DNA from: JBHJHP01 sp042219825
GTDB taxonomy: Bacteria; Bacteroidota; Bacteroidia; Bacteroidales; UBA5342
Length of the DNA: 64,000 nt
Assembly: GCF_042219825.1 (NCBI RefSeq)
Contig: NZ_JBHJHQ010000001.1
Coordinates: 248,001 to 312,000, forward strand
Direction of reading: 5' to 3'
In this document: piece by piece, positions 24,913 to 33,626 of the stretch
Position numbering within the stretch: position 1 is the stretch's first letter
Layout of the letters: every line of letters starts with the position of its first letter
Program-made: the position numbers and the translations under genes
Notes under the pieces: generated by a model
Seen by the model: only the letters and a program-made list of their open reading frames with translations
The model's database searches: none
What the model was told of the DNA's origin: nothing

Positions 24913-26871
24913 ATGCCGAAAAGTAGAAACCGAAGAAAGAAACCGAAGAAGAAAAAGAAAATTGCTCCAAAAAAGGAAGTAATAAGAGTTAACGGGATAG
25001 AAATTATACGCAAGGGTAAAAATATTTTCTACACCAACAAAAGAACTGAAGAAGAGCATACAGCCTTTATAAAACAATTAAAGGAAGATAGACCTAAAAT
25101 TTATGAAGAAATAAAGAAACTGATAGATGAGACTGTTTCTTTAATAAATGCATATGATAAAATTTTAATTGTAGGAGGAATAGCCTCATTTGGCTATAAT
25201 AAAATGCTTACAGATGAATCAGATGATGGCTTATCAGAAACTACCATTGAATATTGCCAGAGTATTGCCACAGCAACACCTAATATAAACAAGGGAAAAG
25301 TGCCAACGGGAGAAACTCTTTTTAAAATTTATGAATCATTAGTGGAGATCAGAAGGTTGTTCAATGTTTTTTTTAGTGCAGAGAATGTTACTGGAAAGTA
25401 TTCTGAGTTGGAATCTCATTTTCGATATGACATGATAACCGAAACATTATGGGTTAGAGGACAAGGTTATATGATTCATATCCGAGAACTTTTTCTTGAA
25501 ATGTTTTCCTTACATGATGATTTTTTAAAAGAAAATTATGGCTTCACCTCTAAAGATTTAATTGACACCTTTGATAAATTAGAAGAATCATATGGATGTC
25601 GTCTTTTGATGCCAGATGGAATGCCTCATCCTGTCCAAACTTTAAAACTTAGCAAATGGATGAGGAAAAATCAAAATAAAATCTCCCCCGAAATGATTCA
25701 TTCTGGTGAGTATCTGAATGAATTTGTCAAAGAACATCCTGAAATAATAGTGGAAAACAATGGGGTAATTTTATATCCTTTAAACAGCATTGACACGTAT
25801 GATGGATTATATAAAATACGACATTACAATGAAATCCAGGAAAAAGTTGTTAAAGCCCTATCAATAAAATTTGGTGAGAATGCAGTATTCACAAAACCTA
25901 AAAAATTTGAATATGAAATTCTAAATAAAAGTGAAATTTATAATTATCCAATAATTGAAGATGAAAACGAAAACCATTATTTATTTTCGATGAATCTTGC
26001 AGCAAGAAATTACTTTTTAATTGCACAATCGTTGATCCAAAGAGCAAACCCTGAATACTATAAAAATTCATTTCTTGGTAATAGAATAGTAAAGGCAAAA
26101 GATGAGTTTATTGAAAGAAAGGTATTAGCTTTATTTGAAAAGATGCTTCCCAAAACAACATTTTATAAAGGGGTGTACTATAAGTTCACAAATCCTTTGC
26201 TTGATCTTAAGTGCACAAAAGCAACTGATGGAAGATATGAATTAGATTTACTTGGCTTAAGTGAGCATGCAACTTATTTAATTGAAGTTAAAGCTGGTTT
26301 GATTAGTGAAGAAGCCAAACGAGGTGCTATTTCTAGTATAAAAACAGATTTAACAAGCGTCATAGGTGATGCAATTTGTCAAAGCTATAGAGCATATCAA
26401 TTTATTGCTGAATCTCAAGAGCCAATTTTCGAGTCCTCAGAGGGAAAGAATGTCCTTCCTTTGAATACAATTAATGTATTTAGAATTTCAATTAGCTTCT
26501 CTTATGTAGGTAGCTTGATTGCATCTTTAAGTAAACTTAAACAGCTGGGAATAATTGATCATAACTCAGAATTTGCATGGACAATTAATATTTTCGATTT
26601 AATGGCTTTCTCAGAATTAATGACTTCAGAAGAAATGTTCATTGATTATTTAAGCAAAAGGTTACCGTTATATGAAGATGAGAGATTGACAAATATTGAT
26701 GAAATGGATATGCTAGGATTGTATTTCAACAATGATTTAAAAATTGATAAGGCTTTTAAAGGTGCGCATACGATTCAACTTAATCAATATAAAAAAGACA
26801 TTGATAATTATTTTGAAAAAAATGGAAACAAACCCAGAAAAAAGAAAGCACGAGCCGCCAAGACGCAATAA
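24913..26871 (+). CDS. AT-rich protein with PD-(D/E)XK nuclease-like motif, possible defence gene
   Basis: 652 residues, not assigned to a family. The start is strongly basic (RNRRKKPKKKKK), as is the tail (RKKKARAAK). Residues 440-470 read YELDLLGL, then YLIEVKAGL, giving D445, E458 and K460 in the D-x12-E-x-K spacing of PD-(D/E)XK nucleases. The rest looks largely helical. Base composition is unlike the core genes: 12 G/C in 60 bases at 25921-25980 against 29 in 60 within mutS (62521-62580). It stands alone among repeats at the edge of the accessory region. Nuclease activity and a role in defence are inference. Confidence 0.75.
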   Translation: MPKSRNRRKKPKKKKKIAPKKEVIRVNGIEIIRKGKNIFYTNKRTEEEHTAFIKQLKEDRPKIYEEIKKLIDETVSLINAYDKILIVGGIASFGYNKMLTDESDDGLSETTIEYCQSIATATPNINKGKVPTGETLFKIYESLVEIRRLFNVFFSAENVTGKYSELESHFRYDMITETLWVRGQGYMIHIRELFLEMFSLHDDFLKENYGFTSKDLIDTFDKLEESYGCRLLMPDGMPHPVQTLKLSKWMRKNQNKISPEMIHSGEYLNEFVKEHPEIIVENNGVILYPLNSIDTYDGLYKIRHYNEIQEKVVKALSIKFGENAVFTKPKKFEYEILNKSEIYNYPIIEDENENHYLFSMNLAARNYFLIAQSLIQRANPEYYKNSFLGNRIVKAKDEFIERKVLALFEKMLPKTTFYKGVYYKFTNPLLDLKCTKATDGRYELDLLGLSEHATYLIEVKAGLISEEAKRGAISSIKTDLTSVIGDAICQSYRAYQFIAESQEPIFESSEGKNVLPLNTINVFRISISFSYVGSLIASLSKLKQLGIIDHNSEFAWTINIFDLMAFSELMTSEEMFIDYLSKRLPLYEDERLTNIDEMDMLGLYFNNDLKIDKAFKGAHTIQLNQYKKDIDNYFEKNGNKPRKKKARAAKTQ

Positions 26872-27001
26872 AAATATAGGGCAGAAAGTACTAAATTTAA
26901 ACGATATAACACTTAAAATACGTCTTGGTCATTTGAAAGGTAGGTGCTTCGAAAAGCCCTACGTTTCTTATTACCAACCGTTACTAGTAATTTTAAAAAA
27001 G

Positions 27002-27544
27002 GTGAAACCCCAATACATACCAGTACTATTTATGTTATTAGTTGCTTGTAGCTACGTGAAGCAAGGCAGTGGGCATAAATTAAAACATCAGATTGACAGT
27101 TTGTCTGCGGAATTAGAAAAAGCAAAAACTGAACTTATACATACAAATACAATTGCTTCAAAGCCTGAAATTATATGCTTTGAAAATGAAGACTTTGACT
27201 CTTTCTTTTGGAAATTTATGACTGATTCAGTTTTTCAAATCAATAGAATTAAGTTTCCGCTTAAATACATCACCTGGGGGAAAACACCTTATGGAGATAT
27301 AGATGTAGGAGGAGATATTGACACAATTCAAATAATAAAAGCTAAATGGCAGTATGATCCATTTTATATCAAAATCTCAAATGAAAGAACTCAAGTTTAT
27401 GACAATTTTGAATTAAAATTTAGACCAACAAATGAGAGATTGCTTCATTGGTATGGAATTGAAAGCGGAGGAGATGCCAAATATTTCTTCAAAGGATTTG
27501 GCGGTAAATGGTATTTAATAGAAAAAGAACAATTAGGAGATTAA
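27002..27544 (+). CDS. Lipoprotein resembling DUF4348
   Basis: The frame is open from 26744 but the first 86 codons overlap the previous gene or are low-quality. The real product probably starts at GTG 27002: MKPQYIPVLFMLLVAC is a lipoprotein signal with lipobox LVAC. A short coiled-coil follows (IDSLSAELEKAKTEL), then FDSFFWKFMTDSVFQINRIKFPL, which resembles DUF4348 proteins of Bacteroidota. The mature protein is about 165 residues. Its start codon is uncertain. It is the first of a series of plus-strand accessory genes followed by a GGTCATA motif. Confidence 0.65.
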   Translation: MKPQYIPVLFMLLVACSYVKQGSGHKLKHQIDSLSAELEKAKTELIHTNTIASKPEIICFENEDFDSFFWKFMTDSVFQINRIKFPLKYITWGKTPYGDIDVGGDIDTIQIIKAKWQYDPFYIKISNERTQVYDNFELKFRPTNERLLHWYGIESGGDAKYFFKGFGGKWYLIEKEQLGD

Positions 27545-27557
27545 TAAATAATACCAC

Positions 27558-27626
27558 TGGTAACACGGTCATAGTGCATTCGAACGTACTTCGGTACAAG
27601 ATCGTACCGCAGGAGCGTTAGCCACA
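27558..27626. repeat. Cassette-junction-like motif, copy a
   Basis: TGGTAACACGGTCATA starts 13 bases after the lipoprotein stop. It is followed by a hairpin (CGGTAC/GTACCG) and ends near GTTAGCCA, which is the near inverse of the TGGTAAC start. Related motifs are at 28186, 30733, 34371 and 35761. Confidence 0.45.
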
Positions 27627-27694
27627 GGTTTAATGTATACAGAACCAACTTATTGAAATTATTTTCTAATATTAAAAAATTAAAACTTTAACAT

Positions 27695-28168
27695 ATGAGA
27701 TCATTTTCAATTGTATTTATAGTTTTTATATTGCTATTGCTGTGCTCCGCATGCGAAAAATATCCTGTGAATTCTAATCCTTATCCAACAGGAGTAATTC
27801 CTGACACGGTTGATTCCAATAATTATATGCGTTTTGAACGTCAGGGTGGAGGGCAAATTGATTTTAAATTATACTTGACTAATAACACCGATAATATAAA
27901 AGGAATAATTACTAAGTATAATTTTCGTGATACGTCTATTGAGACAATTATTGTTAGAAATATAAGTAATGATTCTACTTTTAATAATTTAAAAAATGCA
28001 TTAAATAATCAGTTTGAGCTAAAAGGAGACTATGAACAACCATCATTAACCGGAACATGGGCATATGTATATATAATTTTGGAAGGTATAGAAACAGAAG
28101 TAACGAATACGAGCCTACGGAATTCTCTTATTCAATTTGAGAAAATAATTAATGAAAAAATAGAATAG
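27695..28168 (+). CDS. Hypothetical lipoprotein
   Basis: 157 residues, not recognised. The signal peptide ends in lipobox CSAC (residues 17-20), so it is lipid-anchored. The rest is polar with GGGQIDFKLYLTN and TGTWAYVYIILEG segments, and may be a small beta-sandwich. The gene is AT-rich and the stop codon is followed 17 bases later by the recurring TGCCAACA-GGTCATA motif. Confidence 0.7.
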   Translation: MRSFSIVFIVFILLLLCSACEKYPVNSNPYPTGVIPDTVDSNNYMRFERQGGGQIDFKLYLTNNTDNIKGIITKYNFRDTSIETIIVRNISNDSTFNNLKNALNNQFELKGDYEQPSLTGTWAYVYIILEGIETEVTNTSLRNSLIQFEKIINEKIE

Positions 28169-28185
28169 CAAATGATAAAAACCGG

Positions 28186-28250
28186 TGCCAACAAGTGGTC
28201 ATAGTGCATTACGATGTACATCGAGACGATACCATATTGTGGGAACGTTG
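28186..28250. repeat. Cassette-junction-like motif, copy b
   Basis: TGCCAACAAGTGGTCATA (28186-28203), followed by TGCATT as in copy a. The palindrome CGATGTACATCG follows, and the segment ends near AACGTTGGAT, which fits GTTRRRY of integron attC sites. Confidence 0.45.
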
Positions 28251-28343
28251 GATTGCATTTCTCAACTCATCCAGATTAGATATGGTATAATTTAATTTTT
28301 CAATTTGATTAATTACATTTGTTTGAACGATTTTAGAGCAAGT

Positions 28344-28802
28344 ATGATTAAAGTCGGGAAATATAAAATTTTGCCAGAAGCAAAACTTATAATTGAGTAT
28401 TATTCCGGTAAAATTGATATGGATGATATTATTCATATGCAAAAGGTTTTAAGTGAAAATTCATTATTTGATTCAACTTTTAATAGAGCATTAGATTTTA
28501 GGGATGCGACATTAATGATTGACACGGATGATTTTAAAAGATATCTTGAATTTTTAAAAGGATTTCCCAAAATTTTTGGAAAAAGAAATGCTGCATATCT
28601 AACAAATACCCCCAATGATGTTGTTGTAACTACATTATTTGATTTAATCGTTCAACAAAGTGATGTGCCAATAAATATTGGTATTTATTCGACATTAAAA
28701 GGAATATTAAAATGGTTTAATATTACCGATATGGATAGTAATACACTTGAATCAATAATTAATGATTTAAAAACGCAGCCTAATAATGTGTTTAGTGAAT
28801 AA
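28344..28802 (+). CDS. STAS/SpoIIAA-like small protein
   Basis: 152 residues. The pattern of YYSGKIDMDDIIHMQKVLS, then ALDFRDATLMIDTDDF and an RNAAYLTNTPNDVV strand resembles SpoIIAA-like STAS proteins, which bind lipids or regulate by protein contact. I am moderately sure of the fold, not of a function. The ATG at 28344 is chosen; a TTG 13 codons upstream is in frame. A hand count at 28441-28500 gives 12 G/C in 60, so it is very AT-rich compared with the GC-rich pectate lyase that follows. Confidence 0.6.
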   Translation: MIKVGKYKILPEAKLIIEYYSGKIDMDDIIHMQKVLSENSLFDSTFNRALDFRDATLMIDTDDFKRYLEFLKGFPKIFGKRNAAYLTNTPNDVVVTTLFDLIVQQSDVPINIGIYSTLKGILKWFNITDMDSNTLESIINDLKTQPNNVFSE

Positions 28803-29044
28803 GGGTTTCAGAGGTTTTCGGGCGTTATTACCCGTCAATATTGGGTAGTAACTTGATAGATTCGAAGCCCGCAATCCCTTACAACACCATACACTCACCG
28901 TTAACAGCAAGCATATAGATCCTTGCAAAACTAATACGATAACGGTAAAACATAAGACAAATAAATTGCTTGAGAAAGGAGGCTATGGTTCAAGGATAAA
29001 CCTGATTTTTGATTCGGAATTTAACAAACAAAATTGCAATTAAT

Positions 29045-30607
29045 ATGACACCTGTTCATCGAATTCTTATCCGTATTTTTTCCCTTGTTGCACTGTGCTC
29101 AAGCCTTGTAGTTAGTGCACAGGAAGAAGTTGTTTCAACCCGGCAGCCTGAGCAGGGGCAAATTCCACCACATCCACCAAGATTGCCTGAAGCAGTTATT
29201 CCGGCATTTCCGGGTGCCTGGGGTGGCGGTATGTTTACGCAAGGCGGGCGTGGAGGAAAAGTAATTGCTGTTTCCAATTTAAACAATAGCGGCGAAGGTA
29301 GCCTTCGTGCTGCCCTTGAAGCCGAAGGACCACGCATTGTGGTATTCCGCGTAGCAGGAAACATTAAAATTCAGGACGACATCAATATCAATCATCCCTA
29401 CATCACTATTGCCGGTCAGTCTGCACCTGGTGACGGTGTCTGCATCATGGGAACAGTCAATATCAATACGCACAATGTCGTTATGCGACACGTTCGTGTC
29501 CGTCGGGGTATTCCACAGGGCGGACAGGGCGATGACAATATTGGTGGCGGCAGTCCCGACCATCACATCATCATCGACCACTGTTCAACCAGTTGGGGCA
29601 TGGACGAAAATATTTCGCTTTACCGGTCTATGAGGCCTTCCCTGGACGGAACTACACGGATTAAGGATCCGGCAAAAAATATTACCATTCAATGGACCAT
29701 TTCCAGTGAAGCACTCAATGCCCGCGGTCATGCCTTTGGCGGCACCTGGGGCGGGAACCCTTCTACCTTTCACCATAACCTTTTTGCCTGCAATACAGCG
29801 CGCAATCCATCCATTGGGATGTCTGGTCCTTTCGACTTTCGCAACAATGTTATTTTTAACTGGCAACACAGAACCATGGATGGCGGTGACGAAACATCCC
29901 AGGTCAATGTCATTAATAATTATTACAAACCGGGTCCGGCAACCAACGATGATATGCGTGATGCTTTTGCACGTATCGAGCAACGCGACATGTATTCGCC
30001 GGGCAGTGCATGGGCTGAAGGAAATTGGTTCCCCAGGGCTCAAAAACGTCCGGGAAAATGGTACGTCGCCGGTAATATCATGGAGGGCAATGAAGAGCTT
30101 AACAATAATAATTGGGCAGGCATGCGCGGACCTCAACGCCAGGAACGGGTAAATGCAGCTTACGAGCGTCTGGCCCGTGTAAATACACCTTTCGTGGGCT
30201 GGCCGGTGGCACCACACGAAAAGGCTGAAGCGGCCTATCAATCGGTACTGGCCCATGTGGGTGCGACTCTGCCCAAACGCGATGCGGTGGATAAGCGTGT
30301 GACCGAAATGGTTCTTAGCGGCAAACCAATGACTGAGACGGGGATCATTAAGGACATTTCAGAAGTTGGTGGTTATCCTGACCTGGCTTACGATCCTAAA
30401 AAAGTTCCTGTTGATACTGACGGCGACGGCATGCCCGATGACTGGGAACGTCAATACAAGCTGGATCCTGCGAATCCTGCAGACGGCTCTTTGGATACTG
30501 ACGGTGATATTTATACCAATGTGGAAGAATACCTCAACGGCACCAATCCACAGGAAAAAATCAATTACCGGAACCTCGGCAACAATGTTGACCTCATCAG
30601 TTTTTAA
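29045..30607 (+). CDS. Secreted pectate lyase-like protein with C-terminal Ca-binding repeats
   Basis: 520 residues with a signal peptide ending SSLVVSAQ. The body starts PAFPGAWGGGMFTQGGRGG and has GSLRAALEAEGPRIVVFRVAGN, ITIAGQSAPGDG and repeated VVMRHVRVRRG/IIIDHCSTSWG/HHNLFA strands of a right-handed beta-helix, as in pectate lyase family 1-type proteins. The C-terminal part holds two Ca-binding loops, DTDGDGMPDDWE and DTDGDIYTNVEEY. It is expected to cleave pectin-like polysaccharide outside the cell. G/C counts of 39/60 at 29701-29760 and 33/60 at 30001-30060 are far above the neighbours, which suggests a recent transfer. Confidence 0.88.
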   Translation: MTPVHRILIRIFSLVALCSSLVVSAQEEVVSTRQPEQGQIPPHPPRLPEAVIPAFPGAWGGGMFTQGGRGGKVIAVSNLNNSGEGSLRAALEAEGPRIVVFRVAGNIKIQDDININHPYITIAGQSAPGDGVCIMGTVNINTHNVVMRHVRVRRGIPQGGQGDDNIGGGSPDHHIIIDHCSTSWGMDENISLYRSMRPSLDGTTRIKDPAKNITIQWTISSEALNARGHAFGGTWGGNPSTFHHNLFACNTARNPSIGMSGPFDFRNNVIFNWQHRTMDGGDETSQVNVINNYYKPGPATNDDMRDAFARIEQRDMYSPGSAWAEGNWFPRAQKRPGKWYVAGNIMEGNEELNNNNWAGMRGPQRQERVNAAYERLARVNTPFVGWPVAPHEKAEAAYQSVLAHVGATLPKRDAVDKRVTEMVLSGKPMTETGIIKDISEVGGYPDLAYDPKKVPVDTDGDGMPDDWERQYKLDPANPADGSLDTDGDIYTNVEEYLNGTNPQEKINYRNLGNNVDLISF

Positions 30608-30732
30608 AATGCACGCATTGCGGAAAGGAATTGATTAAATAAACTGAATAATATTTCGGAAGCAGATTTATATACGATCCAATATTTAATTAAGAAAAGC
30701 GTAGACGAATATTTAGGGAAATAAAAACAGGC

Positions 30733-30754
30733 TGCCAAACGCGGTCATAATACA
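30733..30754. repeat. Cassette-junction-like motif, copy c
   Basis: TGCCAAACGCGGTCATAATA, 125 bases after the pectate lyase. The intervening DNA holds an open stretch ending ...VDEYLGK* (about 30647-30723) that looks like the tail of a lost gene. Confidence 0.4.
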
Positions 30755-30795
30755 GGATTTTTATGCCCAATGATGACCCAAACAAATTATGACTA

Positions 30796-31476
30796 ATGAA
30801 TATTGATTTAGAAGAACTTGTAGAAAAATTCGGAACTATGGTTTCGGGTATCTCTCACAGAATGATACAGAATAAAGAACTTGCAAAAGAAGCTTCCCAG
30901 GAGGTTTGGTTCGAGGTGATCAAAAGCATAGACTCATTCAATGGCAATTCGGAATTGTCAACATGGATTTATACGATAGCCAAACGCACTATTCTTAAGT
31001 ATTCGAAAAACGAAAAAACAGCAACAATTATAGAATTGGAGGAATTCAGAGCTTTGCCGGAGGTTGAATATTCAGGTACTGAAGAAAAAAGACAGGAATG
31101 GGTTAAAGAAATATGCGACTGGTGTTTGACTGCTCTTAACCACTGTCTGAACAATGATGCCCGGTTAATATTTATATTTCGCGAAAATATTGGGCTTTCA
31201 TACAAACAGATTAGTGAGATTATGGACATGAAAGAGGATAATATCAGGCAAATATCCTCGCGTTCATTGTCTAAAATCAAAAATTTTATGAATGATACCT
31301 GTCCACTGTACAATCCGCAAGGAACCTGCAAATGCAGAATTTGCAAACAGGTTGCATCTATTGATTTTGAACAGGAATATTCAACTGTACAAAAAATGGT
31401 CCGTCTGGCTGATTTATACCAAAAATTTGAAAAGGAATTGCCGAGAAAGAACTATTGGGAAAAATTTTTAAACTGA
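30796..31476 (+). CDS. ECF-type RNA polymerase sigma factor with Cys-rich tail
   Basis: Sigma-70 family regulator of 226 residues. Region 2 is visible at residues ~25-85 (AKEASQEVWFEVIKSIDSF, then STWIYTIAKRTILKY, the DNA-melting helix). Region 4 is at ~120-165 (NIGLSYKQISEIMDMKEDNIRQISSRSLSKIK). Beyond it lies a tail with CPLYNPQGTCKCRIC, four cysteines spaced for metal binding, and a helical end. No anti-sigma gene follows, so the Cys-rich tail may take over sensing, for example of redox or zinc. Targets are unknown; its neighbours look unrelated. Confidence 0.85.
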   Translation: MNIDLEELVEKFGTMVSGISHRMIQNKELAKEASQEVWFEVIKSIDSFNGNSELSTWIYTIAKRTILKYSKNEKTATIIELEEFRALPEVEYSGTEEKRQEWVKEICDWCLTALNHCLNNDARLIFIFRENIGLSYKQISEIMDMKEDNIRQISSRSLSKIKNFMNDTCPLYNPQGTCKCRICKQVASIDFEQEYSTVQKMVRLADLYQKFEKELPRKNYWEKFLN

Positions 31477-31531
31477 GTTGTCACAAATCGGAATGCTTAA
31501 CTCACTAATTATATTATAAGCTTAAAATTGC

Positions 31532-31740
31532 TGTTGTCCGGTTAAAGCTTCAGAGATTTCTCGCTTCACTCGGAATAACAGACATTTGCTGGCTTTTGGG
31601 CCGGAGGATGAGTTGGTTCGCGACAGATTCCCAAACCAACCCATCCTCCAGTCCGATATGAACCTAAAAGACTGTCATTCTGAGCGTAGTAAAATGGAGC
31701 GAAGAATCTTTTAGGAGTATCGACTTTTAGCCGGACAACA
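31532..31740. repeat. Palindromic element with terminal inverted repeats, copy 2
   Basis: 209 bases bounded by TGTTGTCCGG (31532-31541) and CCGGACAACA (31731-31740). It shares the internal arms of copy 1 (15537-15682) and has an extra nested hairpin with GGAGGATGAGTTGG and CCAACCCATCCTCC in its centre. It lies 20 bases before the DinB start. Confidence 0.7.
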
Positions 31741-31760
31741 ATGGTTTAAAATAAATAATT

Positions 31761-32288
31761 ATGAGTAAAATTGAATTTTTAAAAGAGCAGTTTGTCGAAT
31801 CAAGAAATTTTGTCAATAGATTAGTTTCGGAAATACCTGAAGACTTATGGTTTACCATTCCAGAGAATACAGATTCTAATTTTGCATGGCAAATCGGACA
31901 TTTAATGATGGCTCAGAATTTTCATGCTTTGACAGTGATAACTGGTAGGAATGAACAGGTTTACAAAGTGATTCCGGTTCAGTTTAATAAAATTTTCAAT
32001 GGAATGGGTTCTTTACACAGGTCTGTTGAGAAATATATTATAACAGCAAAGGAATTAAAAGAACAATTTAATATGGTTCATGAAATTTGTTTGGATAATT
32101 TAAGTAAACTGAGCGATGATATTCTGTTTGATGCATTAGAACCAATACCTTTTAAACATCCGGTTGCTGATACTAAATATGAAGCGTTGTCCTGGTGTTT
32201 TAAGCATGAAATGTGGCATGCAGCCGAGATGGAAGAAATAAAAAGAACATTGGGACATCCAATAAAATGGCTAAAAGGTGCAGAATGA
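31761..32288 (+). CDS. DinB family protein
   Basis: Four-helix bundle DinB/YfiT-like protein of 175 residues. The metal triad is visible: His in FAWQIGHLMMAQ and the HEMWH pair in CFKHEMWHAAEME. Members are metal-dependent enzymes or thiol transferases, usually of unknown substrate. The C-terminal residues overlap the start of a decayed methyltransferase frame, so a deletion has probably joined the two genes. The last residues (GHPIKWLKGAE) look native. Confidence 0.85.
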   Translation: MSKIEFLKEQFVESRNFVNRLVSEIPEDLWFTIPENTDSNFAWQIGHLMMAQNFHALTVITGRNEQVYKVIPVQFNKIFNGMGSLHRSVEKYIITAKELKEQFNMVHEICLDNLSKLSDDILFDALEPIPFKHPVADTKYEALSWCFKHEMWHAAEMEEIKRTLGHPIKWLKGAE

Positions 32289-32626
32289 TTTTAAAAATGC
32301 TTGTTTCGATGCAATTGTTTCTTACCATGTAATTCATCTCCTGGAAGATATTGAAAAGGTATTACAAAAAATACATGACCTATTGAAACCAGGCGGTTTA
32401 TTTATTTTAACCACCGTATGTTTAAAAGATAAAATAACTTTAAAAAAAAGACTTGAAATTTATGCGTTCCTGGTTATTAAAAACTTGGAATTCTTCCCAT
32501 AAATCTAAACTTATTAACAAGTGCGGATTTAGAAAAAATGATGGAGAACGGAAGTTTTCAAATCGTTGAATCAGTGAATTTTTTTCATGGAGTTACCACT
32601 AACCTTATTATTGCAAGAAAATTATG
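32283..32626 (+). pseudogene. Truncated, frameshifted class I SAM methyltransferase
   Basis: The remaining sequence FDAIVSYHVIHLLEDIEKVL, KIHDLLKPGG and LFILTTV is the post-motif I half of a class I methyltransferase. The SAM-binding glycine motif is missing because the frame starts inside the DinB stop. It ends early at 32502; the last part (INLNLLTSADLEKMMENGSF, ending IARKL) continues in another frame to 32626. N-terminal loss plus an internal frameshift make this a relic. Confidence 0.8.
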
Positions 32627-33220
32627 AATGTATTAGTCATACTGGCCCACCCTGATCAGGGAAGCTTTAATCACGCCATTGCAGATACCTGTAAACAGAG
32701 ACTTATTGAAAACGGACATCGTGTTATCTTCCATGATTTGCACAGGGAAAAATTTGATCCTGTTATTACGTCCGAAGAAATACCCAAAGAAGGTAAGTTT
32801 AGCGATCTCATAAGAAAACATTGTGATGATTTGGTAAATAGCGATGGAATCATCATAGTTCATCCTAATTGGTGGGGACAGCCGCCTGCAGTTTTAAAAG
32901 GTTGGATAGACAGGGTTATAAGGCCCGGGATAGCCTATGAGTTTAAGGATGGTGATAACGGAGAAGGAATTCCAATTGGCTTATTGAAAGCAAAAACCGG
33001 GATAGTTTTTAATACGTCAAATACCAGTGAAAAAAGGGAAAATGAAATTTTTCAGGATCCACTGGAAACAATCTGGAAAAACTGCATTTTTGATTTTTGT
33101 GGGGTAAAACAATTTGAGCGAAGGATGTTTCGCATTATCGTAACCAGCACGAAAGAACAAAGGGGTCGATGGTTAAATGAGGCAAAAGGAATAATTGATG
33201 CGTATTTCCCTGAATTTTAG
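32624..33220 (+). CDS. NAD(P)H oxidoreductase, flavodoxin-like fold
   Basis: Flavodoxin-2 family quinone/NAD(P)H reductase of 198 residues. It starts NVLVILAHPDQGSFNHAIA, followed by GIIIVHPNWWGQPPAVLKGWIDRV, the FMN/FAD-binding core seen in MdaB/KefF-like proteins. It likely reduces quinones or nitro compounds in two-electron steps. The start ATG overlaps the end of the methyltransferase relic. No KefC-like transporter is next to it. Confidence 0.9.
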   Translation: MNVLVILAHPDQGSFNHAIADTCKQRLIENGHRVIFHDLHREKFDPVITSEEIPKEGKFSDLIRKHCDDLVNSDGIIIVHPNWWGQPPAVLKGWIDRVIRPGIAYEFKDGDNGEGIPIGLLKAKTGIVFNTSNTSEKRENEIFQDPLETIWKNCIFDFCGVKQFERRMFRIIVTSTKEQRGRWLNEAKGIIDAYFPEF

Positions 33221-33626
33221 GTTGCTTCACCAATTATTGTGCACATTAGCGAGAGGCAAGAGGCAAGAGATGCCCAACAGCCCATAATTTGCAAATGTGT
33301 TGTAATGTTTTCTGTTTGAAGTAAATCGCTGGCATTCAACTTTCGATCGAATCAAAATAAATAGGAGCAACTTTTCATTCTTCATTTTCAATTGTTCATT
33401 TAAAATGCTTACTTTTAGGTTGATAAAATTGAAATGACCCCGTTCCTGTCTGGATTAGCCTGATGATAACATGTCTTATTTAATAACAAATACCTACAAT
33501 AAAAAGAGAAAAAAGTTGAACCACTTTTCGCTTTATTGACTTATTTGCAAGGATTAGTGGAATAAAGGTCGGTATATAATAGTTGTAGCAATTGAAGAAA
33601 TCTGTCCTGACTAAAAAAATAAAAAT
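33221..33626. other. Repeat-bearing leader region
   Basis: 406 noncoding bases. Positions 33395-33590 are homologous to 24670-24870, the leader of the PD-(D/E)XK gene, and both leaders include TTCATT-type microrepeats. No RNA or gene is seen otherwise. Confidence 0.7.

Noticed and set aside
26744..27001. N-terminal 86 codons of the DUF4348-like frame
   Set aside because: They overlap the end of the upstream gene and delay the lipoprotein signal; GTG at 27002 gives a normal signal peptide.
29585..30256. 223-residue antisense ORF inside the pectate lyase
   Set aside because: Shadow frame of a GC-rich gene; no protein family pattern.
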